Shown here piece after piece: positions 28,413 through 37,402 of a stretch of 64,000 nucleotides of DNA (positions within the stretch are counted from its first letter, which is position 1; each line of letters opens with the position of its first letter). The translations under genes and the position numbers were made by a program. This DNA comes from Hydrocarboniphaga sp. (GTDB lineage: Bacteria > Pseudomonadota > Gammaproteobacteria > Nevskiales > Nevskiaceae), in assembly GCF_028291725.1 (NCBI RefSeq), contig NZ_JAQGNT010000066.1:1-64000 (forward strand), given 5' to 3'. The notes below the pieces were generated by a model. It had not been told where the DNA came from. It searched no databases and was given only the letters and a program-made list of their open reading frames with translations.

Positions 28413-28538
28413 AATCGGTTGCATTCCCTCTCCTGGGAGAGGGTGTCGCGCCAGCGACGGGAGAGGGATGCTTGCAGCTGCAAGCGTCCACCCTCTCCCG
28501 GCCCTTTGGGCCACCCTCTCCAACGGAGAGGGGAAAAG
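28413..28538. repeat. CCCTCTCC/GGAGAGG inverted repeat block
   Basis: The gap between gnd and tal-pgi carries alternating CCCTCTCC and GGAGAGGG blocks that can pair over about 110 bases. It is similar in style to the interior of the MITE at 13877-14213. No gene is seen in it. Confidence 0.55.
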
Positions 28539-28539
28539 C

Positions 28540-31374
28540 TCATACCTCTTGCCGGACCGCGTGTGCGATGCGCTCGAGACCACCAGCGACGTCGCCGCCC
28601 TTGATATGAATGCGCAGCCAGCGCCGGCCACGCTCGCGCAGTACGCCGAGATCGCCCTGGGCCTGCGCCAGTTCGACGACGCCGAAGCTGATCCTGCGAT
28701 CCGGGATCGGCAGATCCTTGGCCGCGTCCGAGGTGATCTGCAGGAACACGCCGCTGTTCGGTCCGCCCTTGTAGGCCTGGCCGGTGGAATGCAGGAAGCG
28801 CGGGCCAAAGCCCGAAACCGTCGCGTTGTGCCGGGCATCGCGGATGGCAACGCGCATGCTTTCGATCAGCGCCTCGTGCGCGGCGTTGCGCTCGACGTAG
28901 GCGAGCACCGCGGCGTAGTCGCCGGCTTGCAGACGCGCCAAATGCGCGGCGATGATCGACTTCAGGCTGCCGTCGCCTTTCAACGCGGCGTCGCCGTAAA
29001 ACACCAGCGCGCCGTCTTCGGCGAGCGGCGTTTCCGCGGCCAGCTTGCCGGTGTTCTCGTAGTCGTCGGTCAGCGCGCGCGTCTTGATCTTGCTCGCCTC
29101 GACATCGGGCTGGTCGAAAGGATCGATGCCGATCACCGCGCCGGCAATCGCGGTGGCGACTTCCCAGCGCACGAACTCCTGGCCGATCAAGCCGGCGTCG
29201 GCCAGCGTGATGCGCACGAGCGGATGTCCGGCCCTGGCCAGCGCATCGACTTGCGCATCGAGATCGCGGCTGTCGTCGCCGGCCAGCTTCAGGTACGCGA
29301 ACAGACGATCGCTGCCGTAAACGCCCGGTGCCCCGATCGGCTCGGCCGCGACCGGCACGACGCCCTTGCCCTGCTTGCCGGTGGATTCCGCCAGCAGTTG
29401 CTCCAGCCAGTAGCCGATGCTCGAAAGCTTGGGCGATGCAAACACTGTCAGCTTGTCGCGCCCGGCCTTGAGCGCTTCGCCGATCACCGCGCCGAGATAA
29501 ATACCGGGATTGATCGCCGGCGGCGCGCTCGGCCCGCAGGCGCGAACCATCGGCCGGGTGCGCTCGTAAAACGCAGCGACGTCGTGGCCGCTGACAGCGA
29601 GCGGCACCATGCCGAAAGCCGACAGTACCGAGTAGCGTCCGCCGATCGCGGGATCGCCGCTGATGATCGCGCGGTAGCCATCGCGCCGGGCAGCCGCCTC
29701 CAGCTGGGAGCCCGGATCGGTGACCGCGACGAACTGCCGGCCGGCCTTGTCGGCGCCAACCGCCTTGACGACGGCGGCATGGAAATAAGCGCGCAGGATT
29801 TCAGGCTCTAGCGTCGCGCCGGATTTGCTCGAGACGATGAAGACGCTGCGCGCGATATCGATGCGGCTTTGCACCGCGGCGATCTGCGCCGGATCGGTCG
29901 AGTCGAGCACCTGCAGGCGCGGCGCGCCCTTCGCCGATCCCAGCGTCAGCGACAGCACCTCCGGGCCGAGGCTCGATCCGCCCATGCCGAGCAGCACCGC
30001 GTCGCGGAAGCCTTCGGCGGCGATGTCGCGGCCGAGTTGCGACAGCAGCCTGGCATCGACCTGCGTGCCTTCCGCTGCCGGCAGCCAGCCCGTCCACTTC
30101 GATTCGTCGCCGCTGGTCCACAGGCTGGCGTCGCCTTTCCACAGACGGCGCTGCCAGCCGTCCTTGCGTGCGTGATCGAGGCACTTCTCTACCGCCTTGG
30201 CCAACGTATCCGGCAAGTCGTAGCTCACGGTGTTCTGGCGCTTGCCCAGAAACGTGCTGCGCTTGGCGCCGACCGCGGCGAGCAGCGCGTCGGCCGCGTC
30301 GGTGAACTGCTTGGCGCCGTCGACGACCAGATCCGCCGTTACACCGGCGAGATCGAGCCCCAGACGCTCGGCATCGGCGAGTACGCGCTTGGCAGACTCG
30401 ATATCCTGGTTGATGGTTTCAGCGACCGTGCCGTGATCGCGGAACGCATCCATGGTCTTCGGCGGCATCGTGTTGACGGTGTCGCGGCCGATCAGCGTAT
30501 CGACGTACAAGGTGTCGGGATAGTCCGGATTCTTGACGCCGGTCGAGGCCCACAGCAGGCGCTGCACTTGCGCGCCCTTCGCTGCCAGCGCCTTCCAGCG
30601 CGCGCCGGCGATCAGCTGCTCGTAGTCCTGATACGCAATCTTCGCGTTGGCGATGGCCACTTTGCCCTTCAGCGATTTGAGCAGGGCTTCGTCGGCACCC
30701 GCGCCCGCCTTGAGCCTGGCGTCGATCGCCGCATCGATCCTGCCGTCGATACGGCTGACGAAGAAGCTGGCGACGCTGGCGATGCGGTCCACGCTCTTGC
30801 CGGCTCTGGCCCGCGCTTCCAGGCCGGCAACATAGGCCTCGGCGACCGCGCGATACGAGTCCAGCGAGAACAGCAAGGTGACGTTGATGTTCATGCCCTC
30901 CTCGATCAGCTGGCGGATCGCCGGCACGCCGTCGGCGGTTCCGGGGATCTTGATCATCAGGTTCGGCCGATCGACCATCTTCCACAGCCGCCGTGCCTCG
31001 ACCAGCGAGCCAGCGATATCGAAGGCGAGATAAGGCGAGACCTCGAGGCTGACGTAGCCGTCGAGCGCCTGAGTTCGCTCATAGACCGGGCGCAGCGCAT
31101 CGGCAGCGGCCTGGATGTCCTGGATCGCCAGATGCTCGTAGACGTCGACGACATCGGCATCGGCCCGGTCCAGAAACGCCTGCAGGCTGCTGTCGTAGTC
31201 GCTGCCCTGGCCCATTGCCTTCTCGAAGATCGACGGGTTCGAGGTCACGCCGCCCAGGCCATCTTCGGCAACCAGTTTCTGCAGACCTCTCTTGTTGAGG
31301 AACTCGCGGCTGACGAAATCGAGCCAGGGCGACTGCCCGGCCTCGCTGAGTTTTTTAAGTGTGCTCACGATCAT
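28540..31374 (-). CDS. tal-pgi: Bifunctional transaldolase/glucose-6-phosphate isomerase
   Basis: The 944-residue fusion has a class-I transaldolase half (about 1-370), with GGVTSNPSIFEKAM and Schiff-base Lys142 in MIKIPGTADG. A phosphoglucose isomerase half follows (about 390-944), with LLGMGGSSLGPEVL, VSSKSGATLEPE and a C-terminal SIS fold. It links the non-oxidative pentose phosphate steps and fructose-6-P/glucose-6-P interconversion in one chain. Such fusions are known in some proteobacteria and actinobacteria. It lies in the same orientation as transketolase and zwf/gnd. Confidence 0.95.
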   Translation of the reverse strand: MIVSTLKKLSEAGQSPWLDFVSREFLNKRGLQKLVAEDGLGGVTSNPSIFEKAMGQGSDYDSSLQAFLDRADADVVDVYEHLAIQDIQAAADALRPVYERTQALDGYVSLEVSPYLAFDIAGSLVEARRLWKMVDRPNLMIKIPGTADGVPAIRQLIEEGMNINVTLLFSLDSYRAVAEAYVAGLEARARAGKSVDRIASVASFFVSRIDGRIDAAIDARLKAGAGADEALLKSLKGKVAIANAKIAYQDYEQLIAGARWKALAAKGAQVQRLLWASTGVKNPDYPDTLYVDTLIGRDTVNTMPPKTMDAFRDHGTVAETINQDIESAKRVLADAERLGLDLAGVTADLVVDGAKQFTDAADALLAAVGAKRSTFLGKRQNTVSYDLPDTLAKAVEKCLDHARKDGWQRRLWKGDASLWTSGDESKWTGWLPAAEGTQVDARLLSQLGRDIAAEGFRDAVLLGMGGSSLGPEVLSLTLGSAKGAPRLQVLDSTDPAQIAAVQSRIDIARSVFIVSSKSGATLEPEILRAYFHAAVVKAVGADKAGRQFVAVTDPGSQLEAAARRDGYRAIISGDPAIGGRYSVLSAFGMVPLAVSGHDVAAFYERTRPMVRACGPSAPPAINPGIYLGAVIGEALKAGRDKLTVFASPKLSSIGYWLEQLLAESTGKQGKGVVPVAAEPIGAPGVYGSDRLFAYLKLAGDDSRDLDAQVDALARAGHPLVRITLADAGLIGQEFVRWEVATAIAGAVIGIDPFDQPDVEASKIKTRALTDDYENTGKLAAETPLAEDGALVFYGDAALKGDGSLKSIIAAHLARLQAGDYAAVLAYVERNAAHEALIESMRVAIRDARHNATVSGFGPRFLHSTGQAYKGGPNSGVFLQITSDAAKDLPIPDRRISFGVVELAQAQGDLGVLRERGRRWLRIHIKGGDVAGGLERIAHAVRQEV

Positions 31375-31385
31375 ATGTCCTTCGT

Positions 31386-31412
31386 GTAGGTCGGCAATCC
31401 CTTGCCGACGTG
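31386..31412. repeat. Family-1 repeat, single arm
   Basis: One intact arm lies between tal-pgi and transketolase, without its partner. Confidence 0.85.
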
Positions 31413-31429
31413 GGTGCGCAATCGACGGT

Positions 31430-33496
31430 TTATTTTGTTTTCGATGCCTGTTCGGTAGCGAGCTTGACCAGGTTGTCGACAGTGAAGCCGAACCTCGCCT
31501 GCAGCTTGGCCAGTGGTGCGGATGCGCCGAAGCTTGTCATCACCAGCTTGGCGCCGCTGATACCGACGTAGCGATCCCAGCCCAGCGGCCCGGCCTGCTC
31601 GACCGCGACGCGGCCGGTGACCGACGGCGGCAATACTTGCTCGCGATACGCAGCGTCCTGCTGCTCGAACAGCTCCCAGCTCGGCAGCGACACCACGCGC
31701 GAGCGGATGCCCGCGGCTTTCAGCTGCTCGTGCGCCTCGATGCACAGCGACACTTCGCTGCCGGTGCCGATCAGGATCACCTCGGGCTTGCCGCCGTCCG
31801 CGTCGGCGAGCACATAGCCGCCGCGCGCCAGGCCACTGGCGGCGGCGTATCGGCTGCGATCCAGCGTCGGCAGCGGCTGGCGCGTCAGCACGATGCACGC
31901 CGGCTGCCGGGTCAGCGACAGTGCCAGCTTCCAGGCCTCCGCGGCTTCGTTGGCATCACCCGGCCGCAGCGTGATCAGGCCCGGGATACCGCGCAGCATA
32001 GCCAAATGCTCGATCGGCTGATGCGTGGGGCCGTCTTCGCCAACGCCGATCGAATCGTGCGTGAACACGAAGATCACCGGCAGCTCCATGATCGCAGCCA
32101 GCCGGATCGGCGGCTTCATATAGTCGCTGAACACCAGGAAAGTCGAGGTATACGGCCGCAGATACGACAGCGCCAGGCCGTTGGCGATAGAGCCCATCAC
32201 GTGCTCGCGCACGCCAAAATGCAGGTTGCGGCCACCATAGCTTTTCGCCTGGAAGCTGCCGGCGCCTTCGAACGTCAGATTGGTTTTGGTCGACGGCGAC
32301 AGATCGGCGGAGCCGCCGATCAACCAGGGCAGCTGCTGAGCAAACGCATTGAGCACTTTGCCGCCGGCCTCGCGCGTCGCAATACCTTTCGCGTTGGGCT
32401 CGAAGCTCAGCTCGGATTGTGCCCAGGCCTGCGGCATCTGGCCGGCGCGCATGCGCTGCAATTCGTCGTATAGCGCGGGCTCGGAGGATTGGAGCTGCTC
32501 GAGGGCCTTCTGCCAGTCGTCGTAAGCCGGCTTGGCATGCTCGGCCATCGCGTCGCGCAACACATGGCGCGCTGCTTCCGGCACCAGGAAGCTCGAATCC
32601 TCCGGCCAGCCGTAGGCCTTCTTGGTCAGCTTGATTTCATCGACACCCAGCGGCTCGCCATGCGCGGCCGCGGTGTTGTGCTTGTTCGGCGAGCCGTAGC
32701 CGATCACGCTGTCGACGACGATGAGAGTCGGTTTGTCGGTGGTCTGGTTGAACGCCTCGATCGCGGCGGCCAGCGCTGCCGTATCGTTGGCGTCCGCGAC
32801 ATGCAGCGTGTTCCAGCCCAGGCCGCGAAAACGCATCGCGACATCGTCGCTGAATGCCAGCTCGGTATGGCCTTCGATGCTGATGGTGTTGTTGTCGTAG
32901 ATCCAGCACAGGTTCGACAGCTTCAAGTGGCCGGCCAGCGAGGCGGCCTCGTTGGACACGCCCTCCATCATGTCGCCGTCACCGCACAACACGTAGACCT
33001 TGTAGTCGAAAATTTTCGCGTCGTCGCGATTGAAGTGCTGCGCCAGCCAGCGCTCGGCCATCGCCATGCCGACACTGTTGCCGCAACCCTGGCCCAGCGG
33101 GCCGGTGGTGGTTTCCACGCCGCTCGTCAGCCGGTATTCCGGATGGCCGGGCGTCTTCGAGTCGAGTTGGCGGAACTGCCTGATGTCGTCGAGACTCACC
33201 GCCGGTTTGCCGCTGGGCTTGCCATCAGCATCAATCTCCGTCACGCCGGCCAGATGCAGCAGCGAGTACAGCAGCATCGACGCATGACCGACCGACAGCA
33301 CGAAGCGATCGCGATTCGGCCAGTCCGGATGTTCAGGGTGATACTTGAGGAACTGCTTCCACAGTGTATAGCTGACCGGGGCCAGCGCCATCGGCGTGCC
33401 CGGATGCCCGGAGTTCGCTTTCTGCACCGCGTCCATCGCCAGTGTGCGGATCGTGTCGATGCACAGGCGATCGCTCGGGTTTTCAATCATGTTCAT
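31430..33496 (-). CDS. tkt: Transketolase
   Basis: The 688-residue thiamine-diphosphate enzyme has an N-terminal segment with ANSGHPGTPMALAPVSYTLW, the cofactor motif GDGDMMEGVSNEAASLAGHL, a middle pyrimidine-binding domain (FSDYMKPPIRLAA, HDSIGVGEDGPTHQPIEHLA) and a C-terminal domain. It exchanges two-carbon units between sugar phosphates and can form xylulose-5-P, the substrate of the phosphoketolase at 10296. ATG 33496 or the in-frame ATG at 33490 may be used. Confidence 0.96.
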   Translation of the reverse strand: MNMIENPSDRLCIDTIRTLAMDAVQKANSGHPGTPMALAPVSYTLWKQFLKYHPEHPDWPNRDRFVLSVGHASMLLYSLLHLAGVTEIDADGKPSGKPAVSLDDIRQFRQLDSKTPGHPEYRLTSGVETTTGPLGQGCGNSVGMAMAERWLAQHFNRDDAKIFDYKVYVLCGDGDMMEGVSNEAASLAGHLKLSNLCWIYDNNTISIEGHTELAFSDDVAMRFRGLGWNTLHVADANDTAALAAAIEAFNQTTDKPTLIVVDSVIGYGSPNKHNTAAAHGEPLGVDEIKLTKKAYGWPEDSSFLVPEAARHVLRDAMAEHAKPAYDDWQKALEQLQSSEPALYDELQRMRAGQMPQAWAQSELSFEPNAKGIATREAGGKVLNAFAQQLPWLIGGSADLSPSTKTNLTFEGAGSFQAKSYGGRNLHFGVREHVMGSIANGLALSYLRPYTSTFLVFSDYMKPPIRLAAIMELPVIFVFTHDSIGVGEDGPTHQPIEHLAMLRGIPGLITLRPGDANEAAEAWKLALSLTRQPACIVLTRQPLPTLDRSRYAAASGLARGGYVLADADGGKPEVILIGTGSEVSLCIEAHEQLKAAGIRSRVVSLPSWELFEQQDAAYREQVLPPSVTGRVAVEQAGPLGWDRYVGISGAKLVMTSFGASAPLAKLQARFGFTVDNLVKLATEQASKTK

Positions 33497-33660
33497 GCTC
33501 CGTTGAACTGCGATGAGCTAGGCGCCGATGTTACGCAGCTGGGCTGGCAGCCGAGCTGAATGAGCCCTGCCCGTCGTGAGCGCCTGGCGACTGCAAAAGT
33601 AGACGCTTATAGCGCACGCGGAGGCGAGTGATCGAGTACACCCGTGCCGAACGGCCGCTT

Positions 33661-34383
33661 TCATTTTTTTGCGCGCCGCTGGCCGACCCGCCACAGTGCG
33701 GCACCGCCCTCGATGCCGGCGATGTTCGAGCCGATGCTGACCGAGAGCGGCAGATCGTCGGCGTCGACATGCCGCGCGTTGCCGCCGCCGATGATGATGC
33801 GGTCGGGATGCAGCAGCACCTCGAGCAGCGCCAGCGCCTGGCGCAGCCGCTTGTTCCAGCGCTTTGCGCCACCATGCTGGAACGCGGCATCGCCCAGGAC
33901 TTCGTCATAGGTCTTGTCGTCACGCAGCGGATGATGCGCAAGCTCCATGTGCGGCGTCATCTCGCCGTCGCGGAACAGCGCGGTGCCGACGCCGGTACCG
34001 AGCGTGATGACCAGCTCCAGACCCTTGCCGCGGATCAGCGCAAGGCCCTGCATTTCGGCGTCATTGATGATTCGGGACGGATGACCGCCGAGTTTTTTCG
34101 ACAGCACGTCAGCGAGCGCAAAACCGGCCCAGAGTCCGGTGTCCAGGTGCGGCGCCGTCAGCACCTTGCGATTACGGATGACGCCCGGAAAACCGATCGA
34201 GATTCGATCGAATGCCGGCAGGCCCTGGACCAGCGCAACCACGGTATCCACCAGCCGCTTCGGCGGACAGGGATGCGGCGTCTCGACGCGGACGCGCTCG
34301 CTGCGCATCCTGCCGCGCTGATCCAGCACGGCCGCTTTCAGGCCGCTGCCACCGATGTCGATCGCCAGAATCCCGGGCTTCAA
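33661..34383 (-). CDS. ppgK: ROK-family kinase, probably polyphosphate glucokinase
   Basis: This 240-residue kinase has ILAIDIGGSGLKAAVLD (phosphate-1 loop), an interdomain IGFPGVI, TLGTGVGTALFRDGE and IIIGGGNARHV. The short length and the order of motifs resemble polyphosphate glucokinases (PPGK) more than longer ROK repressors; the zinc-binding Cys cluster of classical ROK enzymes is absent. It would phosphorylate glucose using polyphosphate or ATP and feed the zwf/gnd pathway beside it. The phosphate donor cannot be read from sequence. Confidence 0.8.
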   Translation of the reverse strand: MKPGILAIDIGGSGLKAAVLDQRGRMRSERVRVETPHPCPPKRLVDTVVALVQGLPAFDRISIGFPGVIRNRKVLTAPHLDTGLWAGFALADVLSKKLGGHPSRIINDAEMQGLALIRGKGLELVITLGTGVGTALFRDGEMTPHMELAHHPLRDDKTYDEVLGDAAFQHGGAKRWNKRLRQALALLEVLLHPDRIIIGGGNARHVDADDLPLSVSIGSNIAGIEGGAALWRVGQRRAKK

Positions 34384-34807
34384 GACTGTTCCTTGTCCGT
34401 TGTATGCGTAGGTGGACTATGCAGGAAGACAATGGTTGCATAAGGCTTTCCATGAACCGAGCGCCCGACCCACCCGTAGGCTGGGTTGCAGCGAAGCGGA
34501 AACCCAGCGCTGGATTCGGGCCGCAACGCTGGGATTCCGCTTCGCTCCATCCCAGCCTACGCAGGGGTTCAGGGTCCGTCGGCAGGTCCGCAAGGAACAC
34601 GGGGCTCTCCATGAACCTAGGGAATCCACGGTCGCTCGTAGGGTGGGCAAAGCGAAGCGTGCCCACGCTACGGGTTCTGCGCCACAGGGTCACGAAACCG
34701 CCGTCCTGATTGCAGCAGCGCAGGCCGTGGCACTGCGCTAAATTAACCGCGCCAGTCTGCTTCGGCTCCAGCCGGGTACCCGCGACCGCTCAAAGGAATG
34801 ACCGCGC
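34384..34807. repeat. Composite repeat region without a gene
   Basis: The gap holds an 85-base inverted repeat with arms GTAGGCTGGGTTGCAGCGAA../..CCATCCCAGCCTAC (34476-34560), the second copy of the 54-base dispersed repeat (34565-34618; first at 92-145), and a small hairpin GTAGGGTGGGCAAAG../..GCCCACGCTAC (about 34639-34672). Open frames here are repeat-derived. AAAGGAATG at 34793 is the ribosome site of the next gene. Confidence 0.75.
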
Positions 34808-35899
34808 ATGCCGCCATCCACGCCCCGTTCCGCATCGCCTGCACCGGTACTGCTGAAGCTTGCGATCATCGCCCTGGTGCTGCTGATCTTCGCCAGCGCG
34901 TTCGGCTATGCCGGCGGATGGCTGGGCAGCCGCGGCTTGACAGGCAGCGCGATGGTCGACGCGCTGCAGGCCAATGCGGACCCGCATCCCGGCTTCCGCC
35001 GCAATCACGCCAAGGGCATCTGCGTCAGCGGTTATTTCGAAGGCAATGGCGACGGCGCCCGGCTGTCGTCGGCTGAATTCTTCACCGCCACCCGCGCGCA
35101 AGTCGTCGGCCGTCTGGCGCTCGCCGGCGGCGATCCCTACGTCGCCGACGACAGCGTGCCGGTCCGCAGCCTGGCCCTGCAGCTGCGTCTGCCCGACGGC
35201 CAGGAATGGCGTACCGGCATGAACGATATTCCGGGCTTCCCGGTGTCCACGCCGCAGGCTTTTCAGGAACTGACCGAGGCCTCGCACCCCGATCCGCAGA
35301 CCGGCAAACCCAGGCCCGATGCGATGAAGGCATTCCAGGCGCGGTATCCGGAGGCCGCCGCCTTCGGCGAGCGGCTCAAAGCCAGCCCGCGCTCGTCGAG
35401 CTTCGCCAACGACACTTACAACGGCATCAATGCTTTCGTATTCGTCGCCGCCGATCACCGCCGGCATCGGGTGCGCTGGTCCATGGAGCCGGAGCTGCCT
35501 TTCGCTCCGCGAACTGCCGCAGCTGCCGAGCCGGCAGCCCGCGACGCGCTGTTCGACGATCTGCTGACCCGGCTCGATCAGGGCCCGCTGCATTGGCATC
35601 TGATCGTCACCGTCGCTGCGGCCGGCGACGCCAGCGACCGGGCCGCCGAGCCCTGGCCCGCCGATCGCGAGCGCATCGACGTCGGCAGGCTGACGCTGAC
35701 CGGTGCCAGCAGCGAACCCCAGGGCAGCTGCCGCGACATCGTCTATGACCCACTGGTGCTGCCGTCCGGCATCGAAGCCTCGGACGATCCGCTGCTCAGC
35801 GCGCGCTCTTCGGCCTATGCGGTCTCCTACCGGCGACGCGCCGGCGAACCACCCGGCGACAGCGCCATCAATGACCGCAAGGCCGGGAGCGCGCCATGA
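34808..35899 (+). CDS. Catalase-family peroxidase (SrpA-like)
   Basis: This is a 363-residue member of the small catalase-related peroxidases. An N-terminal signal anchor (about 15-38) would place it in the periplasm. FRRNHAKGICVSGYF holds the distal His, PVRSLALQLRLPDG the conserved core, and SARSSAYAVSYRRR near the C-terminus carries the proximal haem Tyr. It likely uses peroxides with an electron donor. The stop overlaps the cytochrome b561 start by four bases (ATGA). This two-gene pairing recurs in proteobacteria and suggests electron delivery from the quinone pool. Confidence 0.9.
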   Translation: MPPSTPRSASPAPVLLKLAIIALVLLIFASAFGYAGGWLGSRGLTGSAMVDALQANADPHPGFRRNHAKGICVSGYFEGNGDGARLSSAEFFTATRAQVVGRLALAGGDPYVADDSVPVRSLALQLRLPDGQEWRTGMNDIPGFPVSTPQAFQELTEASHPDPQTGKPRPDAMKAFQARYPEAAAFGERLKASPRSSSFANDTYNGINAFVFVAADHRRHRVRWSMEPELPFAPRTAAAAEPAARDALFDDLLTRLDQGPLHWHLIVTVAAAGDASDRAAEPWPADRERIDVGRLTLTGASSEPQGSCRDIVYDPLVLPSGIEASDDPLLSARSSAYAVSYRRRAGEPPGDSAINDRKAGSAP

Positions 35900-36435
35900 A
35901 GCTGCACGCTCGCTTCAGGCCGCTGGCGCGGCTGCTGCACTGGAGTATGGCGGTGCTGATCATCGCGATGCTGTTCATCGGCGCCGGCATGATCGGCGGC
36001 GCGCCGGAGCGGTACTCGGCGCTGCTGCGCGTACACAAGAGCATCGGCATCACGATCCTGCTGCTCGCCGCGATCCGGCTTGTCTATCGCCTGCTGCATC
36101 CGGCGCCAGCGCTGCCTGCCGATTTGCCGCGCCTGCAACGCGCCGCCGCGTTCGCCTCGCAGGTGCTGCTGTACGCGCTGATGTTCGCGCTGCCGATGGT
36201 GGGCTGGGCGATGCTGTCCGCCGAGGGCTATCCGATCCTGATCTACGGCGGGCTGCAGCTGCCACCGCTGATGCACGCCGACGCGATGTGGTATGCGCAT
36301 CTGCGCAGCCTGCACTCGCTGCTCGGATACCTGCTGTTCTTCACGGTGCTGCTGCACCTGGGCGCGGCGCTGTTTCATGGGCTGATACGGCGTGACGGCG
36401 TGTTGTCGTCGATGGCCTCGCTGCGCCGCCCGTAG
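35896..36435 (+). CDS. Cytochrome b561
   Basis: The 179-residue membrane protein has four predicted helices with paired haem-binding His residues. RLLHWSMAVLII lies in helix 1, LLRVHKSIGITILL in helix 2, and SLHSLLGYLLFFTVLLHLGAALFHG in the last helices. It is the bacterial di-haem b561 type that passes electrons between ubiquinol and periplasmic acceptors. It is translationally coupled to the catalase-like peroxidase. Its stop TAG is provided by the outer GTAG of the following family-1 repeat. Confidence 0.9.
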   Translation: MKLHARFRPLARLLHWSMAVLIIAMLFIGAGMIGGAPERYSALLRVHKSIGITILLLAAIRLVYRLLHPAPALPADLPRLQRAAAFASQVLLYALMFALPMVGWAMLSAEGYPILIYGGLQLPPLMHADAMWYAHLRSLHSLLGYLLFFTVLLHLGAALFHGLIRRDGVLSSMASLRRP

Positions 36436-36628
36436 GTCGGCCATCCCTTGCCGACGTGTACCCCGGATGCGCGATCACTACCTCCCAAAAAAAAGCCGGT
36501 GTAGGAGCGGGTCATACCCGCGACTCCGGCCTTGAACGGCACGGTCGCGGGTATGACCCGCTCCTACAGGTGCAGAGTCGGGAATGGCGCATCCGGAGTA
36601 CACGTCGGCACAGGATGGCCGACGGTAC
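36432..36628. repeat. Nested repeats: family-2 element inside a family-1 pair
   Basis: Diverged family-1 arms lie at 36432-36458 and 36601-36628. Between them sits a complete family-2 palindrome at 36501-36567. The family-1 arms are mutated in concert (GGCCATCCC / GGATGGCC), keeping the pairing. Confidence 0.88.
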
Positions 36629-36637
36629 GACGCTTTT

Positions 36638-37297
36638 TCAGGGCAGCGGACCACCGGCATAGCGGATCAGGCCGGCGTATAGGCCTTCGATCGCGAACTC
36701 GGTGTTGTCGGTGTCGATGCGGATCGGGGCGTAGCGCTGCTGGTCGTCGTTCTCCGACAGCAGCACCACGAACCGGCCCTGCCTGGTGTACCGCTTCAGC
36801 GCCATCGTCATGTCGCCGGTCTGGGGATCGGGGATACGCACCGCGACGATCTGGCGATTGCTCGCCTCGTGCGTCTGATGAATGCCGACCAGGTCGCGGT
36901 CGAAGATGTTCGCGTTCTGCATCGACCAGCCCTCGACCCGGCGCAAAAACTGCGCGCGCGGCCGGAACAGCGTCGGCTCGACCGTCAGGTACTCCTCGAC
37001 GTTCTCGTCGCTCATCACCGGCGTGCCGGCCGCGATCCGGCCGATCAGCGGCAGGCTGTTCGGCGGCAGCGCCGCGACGGTGCCCTGCAGGATCGTCAGG
37101 CCTCGCGCGGTCGAGTCTTCAGCCGCGATGTAGCCCTTCTCGGCCAGCGCCGCCAGATGCAGCCGCGCCATCGAGCGGGTGAAGCCCAGCGCATCGCCCA
37201 TCTCGGTCTGCGTCGGCGGCCGGCCTTTCTGCTGGACGTACTGCTGCAGGAAGGCCAGGACCCTGGTCTGTTTTTCGGTCAGTGCCGGGAGCTGCAT
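36638..37297 (-). CDS. lexA: LexA repressor
   Basis: The 219-residue SOS repressor has an N-terminal winged helix (about 1-68, with TQTEMGDALGFTRSMARLHL as helix-turn-helix) and an S24 autoprotease domain. The cleavage site is Ala90-Gly91 (IAAGTP), nucleophile Ser125 (GWSMQNANI) and Lys168 (MALKRY). The recognition helix differs from E. coli LexA, matching the unusual operator upstream. It represses DNA-damage genes until RecA-stimulated self-cleavage. Its start lies 28 bases from the palindrome at 37326-37345. Confidence 0.94.
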   Translation of the reverse strand: MQLPALTEKQTRVLAFLQQYVQQKGRPPTQTEMGDALGFTRSMARLHLAALAEKGYIAAEDSTARGLTILQGTVAALPPNSLPLIGRIAAGTPVMSDENVEEYLTVEPTLFRPRAQFLRRVEGWSMQNANIFDRDLVGIHQTHEASNRQIVAVRIPDPQTGDMTMALKRYTRQGRFVVLLSENDDQQRYAPIRIDTDNTEFAIEGLYAGLIRYAGGPLP

Positions 37298-37325
37298 ATT
37301 TATTTTTTCTGTCGGCCATCAGTGG

Positions 37326-37345
37326 TACTACCATTAGTGGTAGTA
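37326..37345. promoter_or_regulatory. Probable LexA operator, perfect 8-4-8 palindrome
   Basis: TACTACCATTAGTGGTAGTA pairs eight bases on each side of TTAG. It lies 28 bases before lexA (minus) and 57 bases before the PLD nuclease gene (plus). It is unlike the E. coli CTGT-N8-ACAG box. Autoregulation by LexA is inferred from its position. Confidence 0.75.
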
Positions 37346-37402
37346 TCCCCCTGCCCGGTCTCCGGGCGCAACCACCATCTCGTCCCGCCTCGGTGCATCT
37401 CC

